DNA of 64,000 nt, taken from NCBI RefSeq assembly GCF_045679555.1, contig NC_092122.1, forward strand, positions 13,195,043 through 13,259,042, in the 5' to 3' direction. Below, one piece after another: positions 1 to 11,761 of this stretch; the stretch's first letter is position 1; every line of letters begins with the position of its first letter. This DNA comes from Salvelinus alpinus (lineage: Eukaryota > Chordata > Actinopteri > Salmoniformes > Salmonidae). The translations under genes were made by a program, and so were the position numbers. Below the pieces are notes generated by a model. The model did not search any database. It had not been told where the DNA came from and saw only the letters and a program-made list of their open reading frames with translations.

Positions 1-242
1 AGGGCGTGACAGAGATTAGGGGGGTAAGGCAATAAATAGGCCATAGTGGTGAAATAATTACAATTTAGCATTAACACTGGAGTGATAGATGTGTAGATGA
101 TGATGTGCAAGTAGAGATACTGGGGTGCAAAAGAGCAAGAAAAATAAATAACAATATGGGAATGGGGAAGTTGTGTGAGCTATTTACAGATGGGCTGTGT
201 ACAGGAGCAGTGATTGGTAAGCTGCTCTGACAGCTGATGATT

Positions 243-279
243 AACAAGAATGTTGAGGAGTGGTTGAAAAACTAGTTTT
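243..279 (-). repeat. Small inverted scrap of Tc1 terminal repeat
   Basis: This stretch reads as the reverse complement of the inner terminal-repeat segment found at about 317-356 of the neighbouring Tc1 (the segment containing TTTTTCAACCACTCCACAAA). It sits exactly between the LINE 3' tail and the Tc1 left end, where unrelated LINE sequence would be expected. It looks like the leftover of a second, oppositely oriented Tc1 end. Confidence 0.65.
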
Positions 280-1901
280 AAAGTCGGAAGTTTACATACA
301 CTTAGGTTGGAGTCATTAAAACTCGTTTTTCAACCACTCCACAAATTTCTTGTTAACAAGCTATAGTTTGGAAAGTCGGTTAGGACATCTACTTTGTGCA
401 TGACAAAAGTCATTTTTCCAACAATTGTTTACAGACAGATTATTTCACTTATAATTCACTGTATCACAATTCCAGTGGGTCAGAAGTTTACATACACTAA
501 GTTGATTGTGCCTTTAAACAGCTTGGAAAATTCCAGAAAATGATGTCATGGCTTTAGAAGCTTCTGATAGGCTAATTGACATAATTTGAGTCAATTGGAG
601 GTGTACCTATGGATGTATTTCAAGGCCTACCTTCAAACTTTGCTTGACATCATGGGAAAATCAAAAGAAATCAGCCAAGACCTCCAAAAAAAATAATTGT
701 AGACCACAAGTCTGGTTCATCCTTGGGAGCAATTTCCAAATGCCTGAAGGTACCACGTTCATCTCTACAAACAATAGTATGCAAGTATAAACACCATGGG
801 ACCAGGCAGCCATAATACCGCTCAGGAAGGAGACGCGTTCTATCTCCTAGAGATGAACGTACTTTGGTGCGAAAAGTGCAAATCAATCCCAGAACAACAG
901 CAAAGGACCTTGTGAAGATGCTGGAGGAAACAGGTACAAAAGTATCTCTATCCACAGTAAAACGAGTCCAATATCGACATAACCTCAAAGGCCGCTCAGC
1001 AAGGAAGAAGCCACTGCTCCAAATCCGCCATAAAAAAGCCAAACTACGGTTTGCAACTGCACATGGGGACACAGATCTTACTTTTTGGAGAAATGTCCTC
1101 TGGTCTGATGAAACAAAAATAGAACTGTTTTTCCATAAGGACCATTGTTATGTTTGGAGGAAAAAGGGGGAGGCTTGCAAGCCAAATTACACCATCCCAA
1201 CGGTGAAGCACGGGGGTGGCAGCATCATGTTGTGGGGGTGCTTTGCTGCAGGAGGGACTGTTGCACTTCACAAAATAGATGGCATCATGAGGAGGAAAAT
1301 GATGTGGATATAATGAAGCAACATCTCAAGACATCAGTCAGGAAGTTAAAGCTTGGTCGCAAATGGGTCTTCCAAATGGACAATGACCCCAAGCATACTT
1401 CCAAAGTTGTGGCAAAATGGCTGCAGGACAACAAAGTCAAGGTATTGGAGTGGCCATTCCAAAGCCCTGACCTCACCACCATAGACAATTTTTGAGCAGA
1501 ACTGAAAAAGCGTGTGCGAGCAAGGAGGCCTACAAACCTGACTCAGTTACACCAGCTCTGTCAGGAAGAATGGGCCAAAATGCAACCAACTTATTGGGGG
1601 AAGCTTGTGGAAGGCTACCCAAAACATTTGACCCAAGTTAAACAATTTAAAGGTAATGCTACCAAATGCGAATTGAGTGTATGTAAACTTCTGACCCACT
1701 GGGAATGTGATGAAAGAAATAAAAGCTGAAAAAAATCATTCTCTCTACTATTATTCTGACATTTCACATTCTTTAAATAAAGTGGTTATCCTAACTGACC
1801 TAAGACATGGAATTTTTACTATGATTAAATGGCAGGAATTGTGAAAAACTGAGTTTAAATGTATTTGGCCAAGGTGTATGTAAACTTCCGACTTCAACTG
1901 T
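280..1901 (+). mobile_element. Tc1/mariner transposon, salmonid Sleeping-Beauty type, broken copy
   Basis: About 230-bp inverted repeats, each with inner and outer direct repeats (AGTCGGAAGTTTACATACAC near 281 and again as CAGAAGTTTACATACACTAA near 480; mirrored at 1675 and 1880), are the IR/DR layout of the salmonid Tc1 subfamily related to Sleeping Beauty. The interior encodes a DD34E transposase in pieces: [20 protein letters not shown] (864 onward), LWSDETKIELFF (first D), MDNDPKHTSK (second D) and RRPTNLTQLHQLCQEEWAK. Reading shifts frame near 1145-1300 and a stop falls near 1494, so it is not functional. The right junction is a clean TA; the left junction is rearranged (see findings). 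Confidence 0.9.
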
Positions 1902-4900
1902 ATACAGAATGGTGTCGTCTGCGTAGAGGTGGATCAGAGTTTCACCAGCAGCAAGAGCACCATCATTGATATATACAGAGAAAAGAGTCGGCCCGAGAAT
2001 TGACCTTGTGGCACCCCCATAGAGACTGCCAGAGGTCCAGACAACAGGCCTTCCAATTTGACACACAGAACCATATCTGAGAAGTAGTTGGTGAACCAGG
2101 CGAGGCAGTCACTTGAGAAACCCAGGCTATTGAGTCAGCCGATTAGAATGCGGTGATTGACAGAATTGAAAGCCTTGGCCAGGTCGATGAAGACGGCTGC
2201 ACAGTACTGTCTTTTATCGATGGTGGTTATGATATCGTTTAGAACCTTGAGCGTGGCTGAGGTGAACCCATGACCAGCTTGGAAACCAGATTGCATAGTG
2301 GAGAAGGTATGGTGGGATTCGAAATGGTCGGTGATCTGTTTGTTAACTTGGCTTTCGAAGACTTTAGAAAGGCAGGGCAGGATGGACATAGGTGTGTAAC
2401 AGTTTGGGTCTAGAGTGTCTCCCCTTTGAAGAGGGGGATGGCCGCGGCAGCTTTACAATCTTTAGGAATCTCAGACGATAAGAAAGAGAGGTTGAACAGA
2501 CTAGTAATAGGGGTTGCAACAATTTCGGCGGATAATTTTTGAAAAAGAGGGTCCAGATTGTCTAACCCAGCTGATATGTAGGGATCCAGATTTTGCAGCT
2601 CTTTCAGAACATCAGCTATCTGGATTTGGGTGAAGGAAAATCGGGGGGTGGCTTGGGCAACTTGCTGTGGGGGGTGCAGAGCTGTTGGCTGGGGTAGGGG
2701 TAGCCAGGTGGAAAACATGGCCAGCCGTAGAAAAATGCTTATTGAAATTTTCGATTATCGTAGATTTATCGGTGGTGACACTGTTTCCTAGCCTCAGTGC
2801 AGTGGGCAGCTGGGAGGAGGTGCTCTTATTCTCCATGGACTTTACAGTGTCCAAAAACCTTTTTGGAATTAGTGCTACAGGATGCAAATTTCTGTTTAAA
2901 AAGCTAGCCTTTGCTTTCCAACCTGACTGTGTATATTGGTTCCTGACTTCCCTTAAAAGCTGCATATTGCGGAGGTTATTCCATGCTAATTCAGTACACC
3001 ACAGGATGTTTTTTATGCTGGTAGAGGGCAGTAAAGTCTGGAGTGAATCAAGGGCTATGTCTGCTCTTAGTTCTACATTTTTTGAATGGGGCATGCTTAT
3101 TTCAGATGGTAAGAAAAACACTTTTAAAGAACAACCAGGCATCCTCTACTGACGGGATGAGGTCAATATCCTTCCAGGATACCCGGGCCAGGTCGATTAG
3201 AATGGCCTGCTAGCTGAAGTGTTTTAGGGAGCGTTTGACAGTGATGAGGGGTGTTCGTTTGACCGCGGACCCATAAGGGATGCAGGCCATGAGGCAGTGA
3301 TTGCTGAGATGCTGGTTGAAGACAGCAGAGGTGTATTTAGAGGGCAAGTTGGTCAGGATGATATCTATGAGGGTGCCCATGTTTACGGATTTAGGGCTGT
3401 ACCTTGTAGGTTCCTTGAAATTTGTGTGAGATTGAGGGCATCTAGCTTAGATTGTAGGATGGCCGGGGTGTTAAGCATATCCCAGTTTAGGTCACCTAAC
3501 AGTACGAACTCTGAAGATAGATGGGGGGGCAATCAATTCACATTTGGTGTCCAGGGCACAGCTGGGGGCTGAGGAGGGTCTATAACAAGCGGCAACAGTG
3601 AGAGACTTATTTCTGGAAAGGTGGATTTTTAAAAGTAGAAGCTCGAAACTGTTTGGGCACAGACCTGGATAGTATGACAGAACTCTGCAGGCTATCGCTG
3701 CAGTAGATTGCAACTCCGCCCCCTTTGGCAGTTCTATCTTGATGGAAAATGTTGTAGTTGGGGATGAAAATGTCTGAATTTTTGGTGGCCTTCCTAAGCC
3801 AGGATTCAGACATGGCTAGGACATCAGGTTTGGCTGAATGTGCTAAAGCAGTGAATAAAACAAACTTAGGGAGGAGGCTTCTGATGTTAACATGCATGAA
3901 ACCAAGGCTTTTACGGTTACAGAAGTCAACAAATGAGAGTGCCTGGGGAATAGGTGTAGTACTAGGGGCTACAGAGCTTGGGTTAACCTCTACATCACCA
4001 GAGGAACAGAGGAGGAGTAGGATAAGGGTACATCTAAATGCTATAAGAACTGGTCATCTAGTGTGTAGGGAACAGAGAATTTAAGGAGCAGATTTCTGGG
4101 CGTGGTAGAATAGATTCAGGGCATAATGTACAGACAAGGGTATGGTAGGGTGTGAGAACAGTGGAGGAAACCTTGGCATTGAGTGACAATGAGAGAGGTT
4201 GCATCTCTGGAGGCACCAGTTAAGCCCGGTGAGATCTTCGCATGTGTGGTGGGTGTGACAAAAGAGCTATCTAAGGCATGTTGAGTGGGACTGGGGGCTC
4301 TACAGTGAAATAAAACAATAAGAACTAACCGAAAAAGCAGTAGACAAGGCATATTGACATTAGAGAGAGGCATAAAGCAATCACAGGTGTTGATCGGGAG
4401 AGCTAAGACAACAACGGGTAAATGGCGATGAATGGGCAGAGAGGGTCAGTTAGGTACACACAGGACCCGAGTTTGAGGCTGGGGTCGACAGATTAACAAC
4501 ATGTTAGTGAACAGTCCAGCAGGCATCAACTGTGTAGCCAAGTGATCATAGGGTCCATTGAGCAGCAATAGGTAAGTCAGGGAGCCATTCTGTAGTCGCT
4601 ACTACGCTAGGCGAGCGGGAGACACGGCGTTCAGAAAGCTAGCGGGCCGGGGCTAGCAGATGGGTCTTCGGCGACATCGCAACGGAAAATCCTGTTGAAG
4701 CCACATCGGACGATTACGTCGGCAGACCAGTCGTGATGGATCGGCAGGGCTCGGTGTCGACAATAAAGGGTCCAGGCCAATTGGCAAAAGATGTATTGTA
4801 GCCCAATAGTTAGCTGGTATACATTCGTCGGCTAGCCGGGAGATGGGCCTAACTCGAGACAAGCTCAAGGCTATCTGGTTCTTGCTTCAGGACAGAGGCG

Positions 4901-5346
4901 TTAGCCAGCAATAGCCACTCGGTTGCAGCTAGCTAGTTGCGATGATCCAGTGTAATGGTCCAGAGATTGCGGCAGGAATCCAGTGACGTGGTAGAGTAAA
5001 GCAGTCTGATATGCTTCGATATTCTCTGGGTTGATATCGCGCTGTAGAGACTGGCAGGTATTGACCGAGCTAAAGCTGGCTGGTGTCCGAGCTAAAGGTG
5101 AAGACCGCTAGCAGTGGCTAACAATGACTACTAACTCGTGGCTAGTTAGGTGGCTAGCTGCTGATGGAGGTTCCAGTTAAAAGGTATAAAAATAGCAGAT
5201 CTGTACGACATTGGGTGAGGCGGGTTGCAGGAAAGTATATTTAGTTCTTAGATGGATAGTGAGATTAAAATATATACGAAAAAAAACGAGAAAGACTATA
5301 TACACGGGACAAGACAAACACACGTTCGACTGCTACGTCATCTTGG

Positions 5347-5750
5347 ATTTAACAAGATGTCTAAACATGTCTAAACATGTTTACATGTCTAAACAAAAGA
5401 CTCCACTTCGCCATATGAATGCATGACCCATCAAGATATCCAGGTGATTACGGCCATCTATTGTATTTCATGAACATGTGTACTGTACATGTCTAGACAA
5501 TAGTGACCCATCCACTTAGCTAGATGTTGCTGGGGGAGTGGCTATAGCATTTCCTTCACATGACCCATCAATTTAGTGTGTAAGCGTAATCTAAAAATTA
5601 CCAAAATGTATAACATATTTTTATCTGGACACTTTTTTTTGTGTTTACCAGAGACGGTAATGTGAAGAACAACATGACCTGCATCAAAGTTAGATCAGGA
5701 TATAGGCCAAGGACTAGATGAAGTGTATTTTTACCGAGTTTTTCAGTATT
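5347..5750. other. Spacer, no gene seen
   Basis: AT-rich sequence between the LINE 5' end and the galnt8 5' flank. It has a few tandem copies of TCTAAACATG at 5359-5392. I see no coding potential or recognisable repeat family. Confidence 0.4.
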
Positions 5751-5754
5751 GTAG

Positions 5755-6085
5755 GCTACTACTTTTAGTATTGAAATCTTTGGTTGTTTACTAAACTACT
5801 TACTCCGTTTAGCATGTCTTCACATTAGAATCCTTAAAGAGACGGGTGCGGCTAAGGCTTAAGAGGGTGTGAACATTGCTGAACAGGTGTTGGCAAAGAA
5901 GAATTGTCTAGTAGATGGACAAGGGCCATTTTCTTCAAAGTTGATCAACTTTCAATGCAGAATTACTTTCGCATTGTTCCTCAACTGCAGTGTATGATAT
6001 ACCATTTTCTAGCACTGAGTCTCTACTTTTATATAATGTAAAAGACACAATAAAAAAACTTTACAACATAAAACTGAATTGAGGC
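5755..6085 (+). repeat. 5' flank of galnt8 copy 1, duplicated at 18845-19190
   Basis: The stretch from ATTGAAATCTTTGGTTGTTT through ACTGAATTGAGGC matches 18850-19177 at a moderate level with small indels. Shared words include AATCCTTAAAGAGA, CTTAAGAGGGTGTGA and ATATACCATTTTCTAGC. In copy 2 this flank lies upstream of a galnt8-like first exon, so here it is probably the 5' flank of copy 1. Confidence 0.7.
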
Positions 6086-6539
6086 TGTAACGATTGTCCT
6101 AGGGATTAGGTAGTAGGGATTGGACCAAAGCGCAGCGTGGGAATTAGACATAATGAATTTATTTAAATGATAGACGAACACGAAACAACACTTGAGAATT
6201 TACAAAATAACAAACGCAGTCAACAGACCTGAACAAACGAACTTACATGACACGAAGAACGCACAAACAGGAATACACAAACGAACAAACGAAACAGTCC
6301 CGTGTGGTGCAACATACACAGACACGGAAGACAACCACCCACAACAAACAATGTGAAACCACCTACCTTAATATGGTTCTCAATCAGAGGAGATGAAAAC
6401 CACCTGCCTCTAATTGAGAACCATATCAGGTCATCCATTAACCAACATAGAAACACATAACATAGAATGCCCACCCACACTCACGCCCTGACCGACTAAC
6501 ACATACAAAAACAACAGAAAACAGGTCAGGAACGTGACA
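6086..6539 (-). mobile_element. Solo LTR with 5-bp target duplication
   Basis: Runs TGTAACG...GTGACA on the plus strand, that is TG...CA ends in either reading, flanked by the exact direct repeat GAGGC at 6081-6085 and 6540-6544. It belongs to the same family as the LTRs at 60581 and 63361; shared words include TATGGTTCTCAATCAGAGG, ATTGAGAACCATATCAGG and ACAGGTCAGGAACGTGACA. There is no internal region, so this is a solo LTR left by recombination. The paralogous site near 19173 lacks it, so it is younger than the duplication. Confidence 0.9.
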
Positions 6540-6968
6540 GAGGCGGTCGGTCACATTTGTTCTCAATTAAATAAAGGATTTAAATTAACAAATAAAGGAT
6601 TAGATCAAATCTATAAAATATGGCTAATAATCATTTTAGAATGTTCTTTAATCCTGCATACTGTTGTTTGTTATTCAACATGTGTTACATTTTGATCTAC
6701 CAACTTCTGTGTGCCAAAATTTGCCACATTGTTTACTTTTACAAATTTACAACAGTTACTTCAAGGTAATCCTCCAAGGCAGAACAAACCTTATTAATCA
6801 ACTTTAAAAAAAAATCAAATGCAAACAGTAGTTATGTAAATGAGGTCATAATCTGTGTGTATCAAAAGGAGTGACTTTCATTGATTCTGGCAGCCTTAAA
6901 CAATCTGAAATACACAGAAATAACCAATTAAAGATAGTTTGATGAAATGCTGTCAATTGTGTCCACAG

Positions 6969-9900
6969 TAAAGTCAGTCAACAACGGGATCATTCTGAAA
7001 GAGGGGCAGGCTGTGAAGGCTACCGAGGTCAAGAAGGAGAGGAAGGTGGTGAAGAAGTTGTACCCCAACTCAGCTCTGTTTACAAGCTGGGGTGATGAGC
7101 TCTCAGAGGAGGAGCAGAAAGAGGCAGAGGAGCTGTTTCAGATGTATGGATACAACGCCTTCCTGAGTGACAGACTACCCCTGAACAGGGAACTCCCTGA
7201 TACTCGCGATCCTAAGTAAATCTTTTTCCTCATCTCTCTGCCACCTCTACACAAAAAATGATGGATAACTCAAGACTTCTGAATTCTAACCAGTCTGTTC
7301 CATTGTGCTCATCCGAGGTCAAATCTATCTCCAGCACTTTTAATGCAATTTGACAAATTACATTGAAATGGCCGAACTTTAAGAGTGAAACAGCAGCTTT
7401 GGTGAAGTGACTGAATGATATGAGGTAGACCAAATGTTTTTGTTGTGTCTGTCAGGTGTGCTAATCACCAGTACCCCCATGACCTGCCCACCATCAGCGT
7501 GGTGTTGATCTACTTGGACGAGGCCCTGTCAATCATCAAGAGAGCTGTCCGCAGCATCATAGACAAGACCCCCCAACGCCTGCTCAAAGACATCATACTG
7601 GTGGATGACCACAGCTCCAATGGTTCGCCTAATTTGTCTATGCTCTCCGCTTAGAAACATTTGAAAGTATATTTGAACTCAAGTGTGGCTTTCAACTTTT
7701 GTTGTGTACCAATGATTTGCAAGTGTCTGCTTTCCCAGAGGACCTAAAGGAGAAGTTGGGTGCCTACATCAGCTTCATCGATGAAGAGCGTCCGGGCCTG
7801 TTGAAGAGAGTGAGACACCTGGAGCAGCTCGGTCTCACACAGGCCCGCCTCTCAGGGTGGAGGGAAGCTGAAGGAGACGTGGTGGCCATCTTGGATGCCC
7901 ACATAGAAGTCCATGTGGGATGGTAGTCTGAATGGTTTATATTATAAAGACACTCAGTGATATTTTTTTGAGTCTCCTTTAACACAATGTTTTCCCTCTG
8001 TGTTTCTGTGAACAGGGCGGAGCCTCTGTTAGCTCGGATAAAGGAGGACCGCACGTTGGTGTTGTCACCGGTGTTTGACAAAGTCCATTTCGATGACTTG
8101 ACAGTCACACGTTATTGGCCGAGTGCACACGCCTTTGACTGGGCCCTATGGTGTATGTACGAGTCCTTCCGACCTGAGTGGTATGCCTTAAAAGATGAGA
8201 CACAGCCAGGAAAGTGAGTTGTTTGTGATTTCATCATCAGAGGATAGTCCTGTTTCACTAGTCTGTTTGAATAGGCTATATGTAAAGCACAGCTTTGGGA
8301 GGAAAATCTTACCTAATATTTACACCGGTATTGTTATTTTGCGTTATCTATTCATTAAAATGAATGTCACGTCTCCCATTTTAGAAATGACCATGATTTG
8401 TTGTGTATGTTTGCCAGGAGCCCCTCCGTTATGGGCATACTAGTGGTTGATCGCCTGTTCTTTGGGGAAATTGGTGCTCTGGATGGTGGTATGAAGATCT
8501 ATGGAGGTGAAAATGTTGAACTGGGCATCCGGGTAAGCCCCTCTGCTACAGTTTATGAATGAATGTTAGAAATCAAAGCAGACTTGTGTTTGCAGAATTG
8601 CTTTCTGTTCTTGAGTCGTTCATTTTGAACAAACCAATCTACGTCCAACATCCAGACACTTCAGTCCATATCTATAAACTCGTACTTGTCTCTTGGTGTT
8701 TGGTGTGTCTAGGTGTGGCTGTGTGGTGGAAGTGTCGAGGTCATACCTTGTTCTAAAATAGCCCACATCGAGAGGAACCATAAACCCTATCTCCCAGACC
8801 TGAGCTTTATAATGAAGAGGAATGCTCTGAGAGTGGCTGAGGTCTGGATGGATGAATACAAACATAATGTCAACATCGCCTGGAACCTCCCACTGAAGGT
8901 ACTGTACACAACAAACCATTCAAAAAGTAGGTTTTGTTCAGCTGCTCCTATGGAATAACAATCATCGCTGTTATGCATGCTTTGTGTTTGAAAATAAGTA
9001 GACTAGACAGTCACTATTATAAAATGGTCTATTACTCAATGCCATAATAAAGATCATAGGATCTATGTAAAATGATGGCGGTAAGCCATCATCAAGTGGA
9101 TAATAGGTGGATTGCTCATATAGCCTGTGTTTCTGATTTAGAAACCTTCCTCTTTCTCACCACAGGATCATGGCATAGACATTGGGGATGTTTCAGAGAG
9201 GAAGAAGTTGAGAAAGAGTCTGAACTGCAAACCCTTCCAGTGGTATCTGGACAATGTGTATCCAATGTTAGACCCCCTGGGTGACTTGCTTGGTTATGGA
9301 GCTGTGAGTGATGCTAAAATGTTACTGTTGATTTGGAATGATTTCCTCACCAACTATGTTTGGTGCATGGCATTCTTTTTTCAATAGGATGCAGGGTCAT
9401 AAATCCAACTCATTATCATGATAGGAATTTGCACTTTTATAACTGTTTAATCTGTGTTCATAAAATCAACAGCTGGTCAATGACCTGAAGATGGATCTCT
9501 GTATAGATCAAGGCCCAGTTCCGGGGAACACACCTATTTTACATGGATGCCATTATTTTGATCCACAGGTTTGTAGAATCATTGCTTAGTATTTTAGAAT
9601 TTAACTAGTGGTATAATATGGTCCATCCAATAGCAGAGCTGGGATTCAACCCATACCACAATGCAAAGTACTGTCAATACCACATATACAGAAAAGTCTA
9701 AATATCTATCCTCTCTGTCCAGAACTGTTATTATCGAGCCAGCGGGGAGATCTACATTGGAGGCATCAAGTCTCACAAGTACAACAGTAATCGCTGTCTG
9801 ATGGACATTGGCACTCGAACCCCAGGACTGTATGAATGCAAGGAGGCCAAGCAGAAAGGATTCCACATGCTCTGGGAATTTCAACAGGTAAGCACTCCAA

Positions 9901-10137
9901 CATGAAATAGGGAAATTGATGCCTATAAACTGTTGGAAACATAGGAGATGTCTTTGACTTTAGTGTGATGTTGTATAGTGGAATGTTTGCTGTGTTTTAC
10001 AGGGAAAAGCCATCCAGAACAGACAGACAAAGAGATGTCTGGAGATTGCCCCAGGGGAGGACACTTCCTACCAGCTCATCATTCAGGAGTGCAGTGGGCA
10101 GCACTGGTTAATACGGAATGTGATAAAAGACTTCTGA
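6969..10137 (+). CDS. galnt8: Polypeptide N-acetylgalactosaminyltransferase 8-like; 5' exon missing
   Basis: Transfers GalNAc from UDP-GalNAc to Ser/Thr in the Golgi lumen (mucin-type O-glycosylation). Ten exons splice in one frame: 6969-7215, 7456-7622, 7739-7922, 8016-8213, 8418-8532, 8713-8898, 9166-9303, 9473-9568, 9723-9887 and 10003-10137 (stop TGA), about 542 residues. Visible: GT-A domain start ([29 protein letters not shown]), the metal-binding DxH as DAHIEV, VGWAEPLL, the [17 protein letters not shown] block, then a ricin-type lectin domain from [20 protein letters not shown] to [22 protein letters not shown] and [11 protein letters not shown] favour GALNT8 over GALNT9/17/18. Family members have about 630 residues; the missing start is the cytosolic tail, signal anchor and stem. 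The first visible exon begins at phase 1 after TTGTGTCCACAG. The donor at 7623 (GTTCGC) is weak. Confidence 0.88.
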
Positions 10138-10196
10138 TACACTGAGATAGTTAGGCCTACTGTACCAGAGACAATACAGTGGGACTATATGAGTTA

Positions 10197-10596
10197 TGCT
10201 GCAATCATAAGCACGTGGGAAGGTGGTATTTACATACAATTGGTAAAAATCCACTTGAACACCCCTCCAACTGGTAATTACCAGTGGGAAACTCTGGGAA
10301 ATTACCAGTGGGAAACCTCTGACGTCACCTACTAAGGAAATTACCTTTTTAACAGTATTTTCAATAGTTAAATGCAACAACAAAATATTATTTACACAAA
10401 GTTTTTTAACACTATCATTTTTGTACAAACATGATAGCTGTACTTATAGTTTATGGTTGACGCAGCTTGTTGGTCATTAGCCAATCTGAGTTTCTCAACG
10501 AGTTGATAGCACGTGAATACATCCAACTGATATTTACGACTTCACAACTGGTAATTACCACCTTCCCACTTCTTTATGAACACAGCATTGTCATTA
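10197..10596. mobile_element. MITE with inverted ends inside the galnt8 3' flank
   Basis: Roughly 400 bp that is absent from the paralogous flank, where GAGTTAT at 20999 joins directly to CATCATGCTTTG. The ends are inverted copies: ATAAGCACGTGGGAAGGTGG near 10208 mirrors CCACCTTCCCACTTCTTTAT near 10559, and both continue into GGTAATTACC-type sequence. No coding capacity. Confidence 0.75.
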
Positions 10597-10737
10597 CGCT
10601 TTGAAAAGCCAATCAGTGGTCAGCAGTGAGATGACTGTGTGATCTTAGTGAGCTGCTGGTTGGACAATGGTTTCTTCACAGAATGTGGAATGCTATTGAG
10701 CTGTGTTGTCCTTGGTCCTGAATGTAAATGCAGAGAA

Positions 10738-10745
10738 ATAATAAA
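10738..10745 (+). terminator. Poly(A) signal region of galnt8 copy 1
   Basis: An AATAAA in GAAATAATAAATATGATTCC lies about 600 bp after the stop codon. About 400 bp of that distance is an inserted MITE. The same AATAAATATGATTCC is kept in the copy-2 flank near 21169. Confidence 0.5.
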
Positions 10746-10848
10746 TATGATTCCTGTATTTACGCTCATTTGTGGTTTGTTATTGATTCACTGTAGATTT
10801 TCACCAAAGAGGGTCATAGAATATTTTTCTGCATTGACATCATATAGT

Positions 10849-11418
10849 GTGGTGGCATATTTCTGCATTAACAAATAAGGAGAGCTACAAACTTCACACA
10901 CCAGTCAGAGTTATACTTAAACTACATCTTTAATAATAAGAGCTTTGCAATAGCATTTTTGACTTTCAATGATGCGCTAACTCTAATGAACCATTGAAAG
11001 TGACCACAGAAAAGTACAAAGATCTTTTATAGCCAAGATACACCCCTCTCAACCTACATGACGAACCACAGATCTTAGGAACTCTTCACAACGGGACTTT
11101 ATAATTGAGAAAGGAGTATCCCTTAGCCAGATAACATTAGCTATAAATTATCGCTCAGTTTGGTCCATAAGACGAAGTTCTAATCTCGTTCCTGGTACTT
11201 CATAGCACAGAACCATTACCTCATCCAATCTGGAATGCTTTTTAGGTTTAACACCCAAAGACATCGTAAATCTCCTCTGTCAGTGCTATCTCATAGAGGC
11301 CCATCCTCAGTGGAACACACACATACAATAGTTAACAGAATACTCTATTCTGTCGAATAAAACAACCATTATATTGTAATACAAGCATTATAACATAATC
11401 TTGCAATTTTCCACGACA
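10849..11418. mobile_element. LTR-like insertion of about 570 bp, absent from paralog
   Basis: Copy 2 reads continuously ACATCATATAG-AGCTGAGTTGAC near 21276; here these halves are separated by about 570 bp beginning TGTGGTGGCAT and ending CCACGACA. The TG...CA ends and lack of coding sequence suggest a solo LTR, but I cannot see a clean target duplication, so the class is tentative. Confidence 0.5.
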
Positions 11419-11543
11419 AGAGCCGAGTTGACATCAGTGTAGTTTTGAAGGTCCCGTCCTCGACTGCTCTATGAGCTCTCAGAGATGAACTTATCCCATG
11501 GATGGCCGGCCCTCTCTCTTACAGCTCTGGTGGCAGGGAGTTA

Positions 11544-11701
11544 TACAGTGCATTCGGAAAGTATTCTGACCCCTTTACTTTTACCACATTGATAAGTTAC
11601 AGCCTTATTCTAAAATTGATTAAATCGTTTTTTTCCCTCATCAATCTACACACAATACCCCATAATGACAAAGCAAAAATACATAGTTATTCAGACCCTT
11701 T
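11544..11701 (+). mobile_element. Truncated Tc1 terminal fragment
   Basis: TACAGTGCATTCGGAAAGTA followed by TCTACACACAATACCCCATA and TTATTCAGACCCTTT is the left end of the same Tc1 family as the copy at 35943-37879. Only about 155 bp remain; it then passes into TTTACATTTACATTTAAGTC, a short teleost-wide repeat word. Confidence 0.8.
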
Positions 11702-11761
11702 ACATTTACATTTACATTTAAGTCATTTAGCAGACGCTCTTATCCAGAGCGACTTCAGTAC

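Larger units (their letters stand above)
1..5346 (-). mobile_element. Non-LTR retrotransposon (LINE, CR1/L2/Rex1-like group), broken, split by a Tc1
   Basis: Read on the minus strand. The 5' part (about 5346-3900) is non-coding and ends at a sequence resembling the usual 5' start of this salmonid LINE. Pieces of the APE-type endonuclease follow at 3897-3490 (NIRSLLPKF, KPDVLAMSESWL, KGGGVAIYCSDSL, AACYRPS), then a linker, then reverse transcriptase pieces at 2718-1920 (SAGLDNLDPLF, FIDLAKAFNSVNHRIL, the catalytic YADDT). The coding sequence is spread over several frames, so this copy is dead. The 3' tail lies at 1-240 and may run off the window. From memory of the family, about 1 kb between the YADD motif and the 3' tail is missing at the site of the Tc1. 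Clade assignment is tentative; LINE identity is clear. Confidence 0.85.

Noticed and set aside
2667-4084. Plus-strand frames of 161 and 108 codons at 2.7-4.1 kb
   Set aside because: Antisense of the LINE endonuclease and linker on the minus strand.
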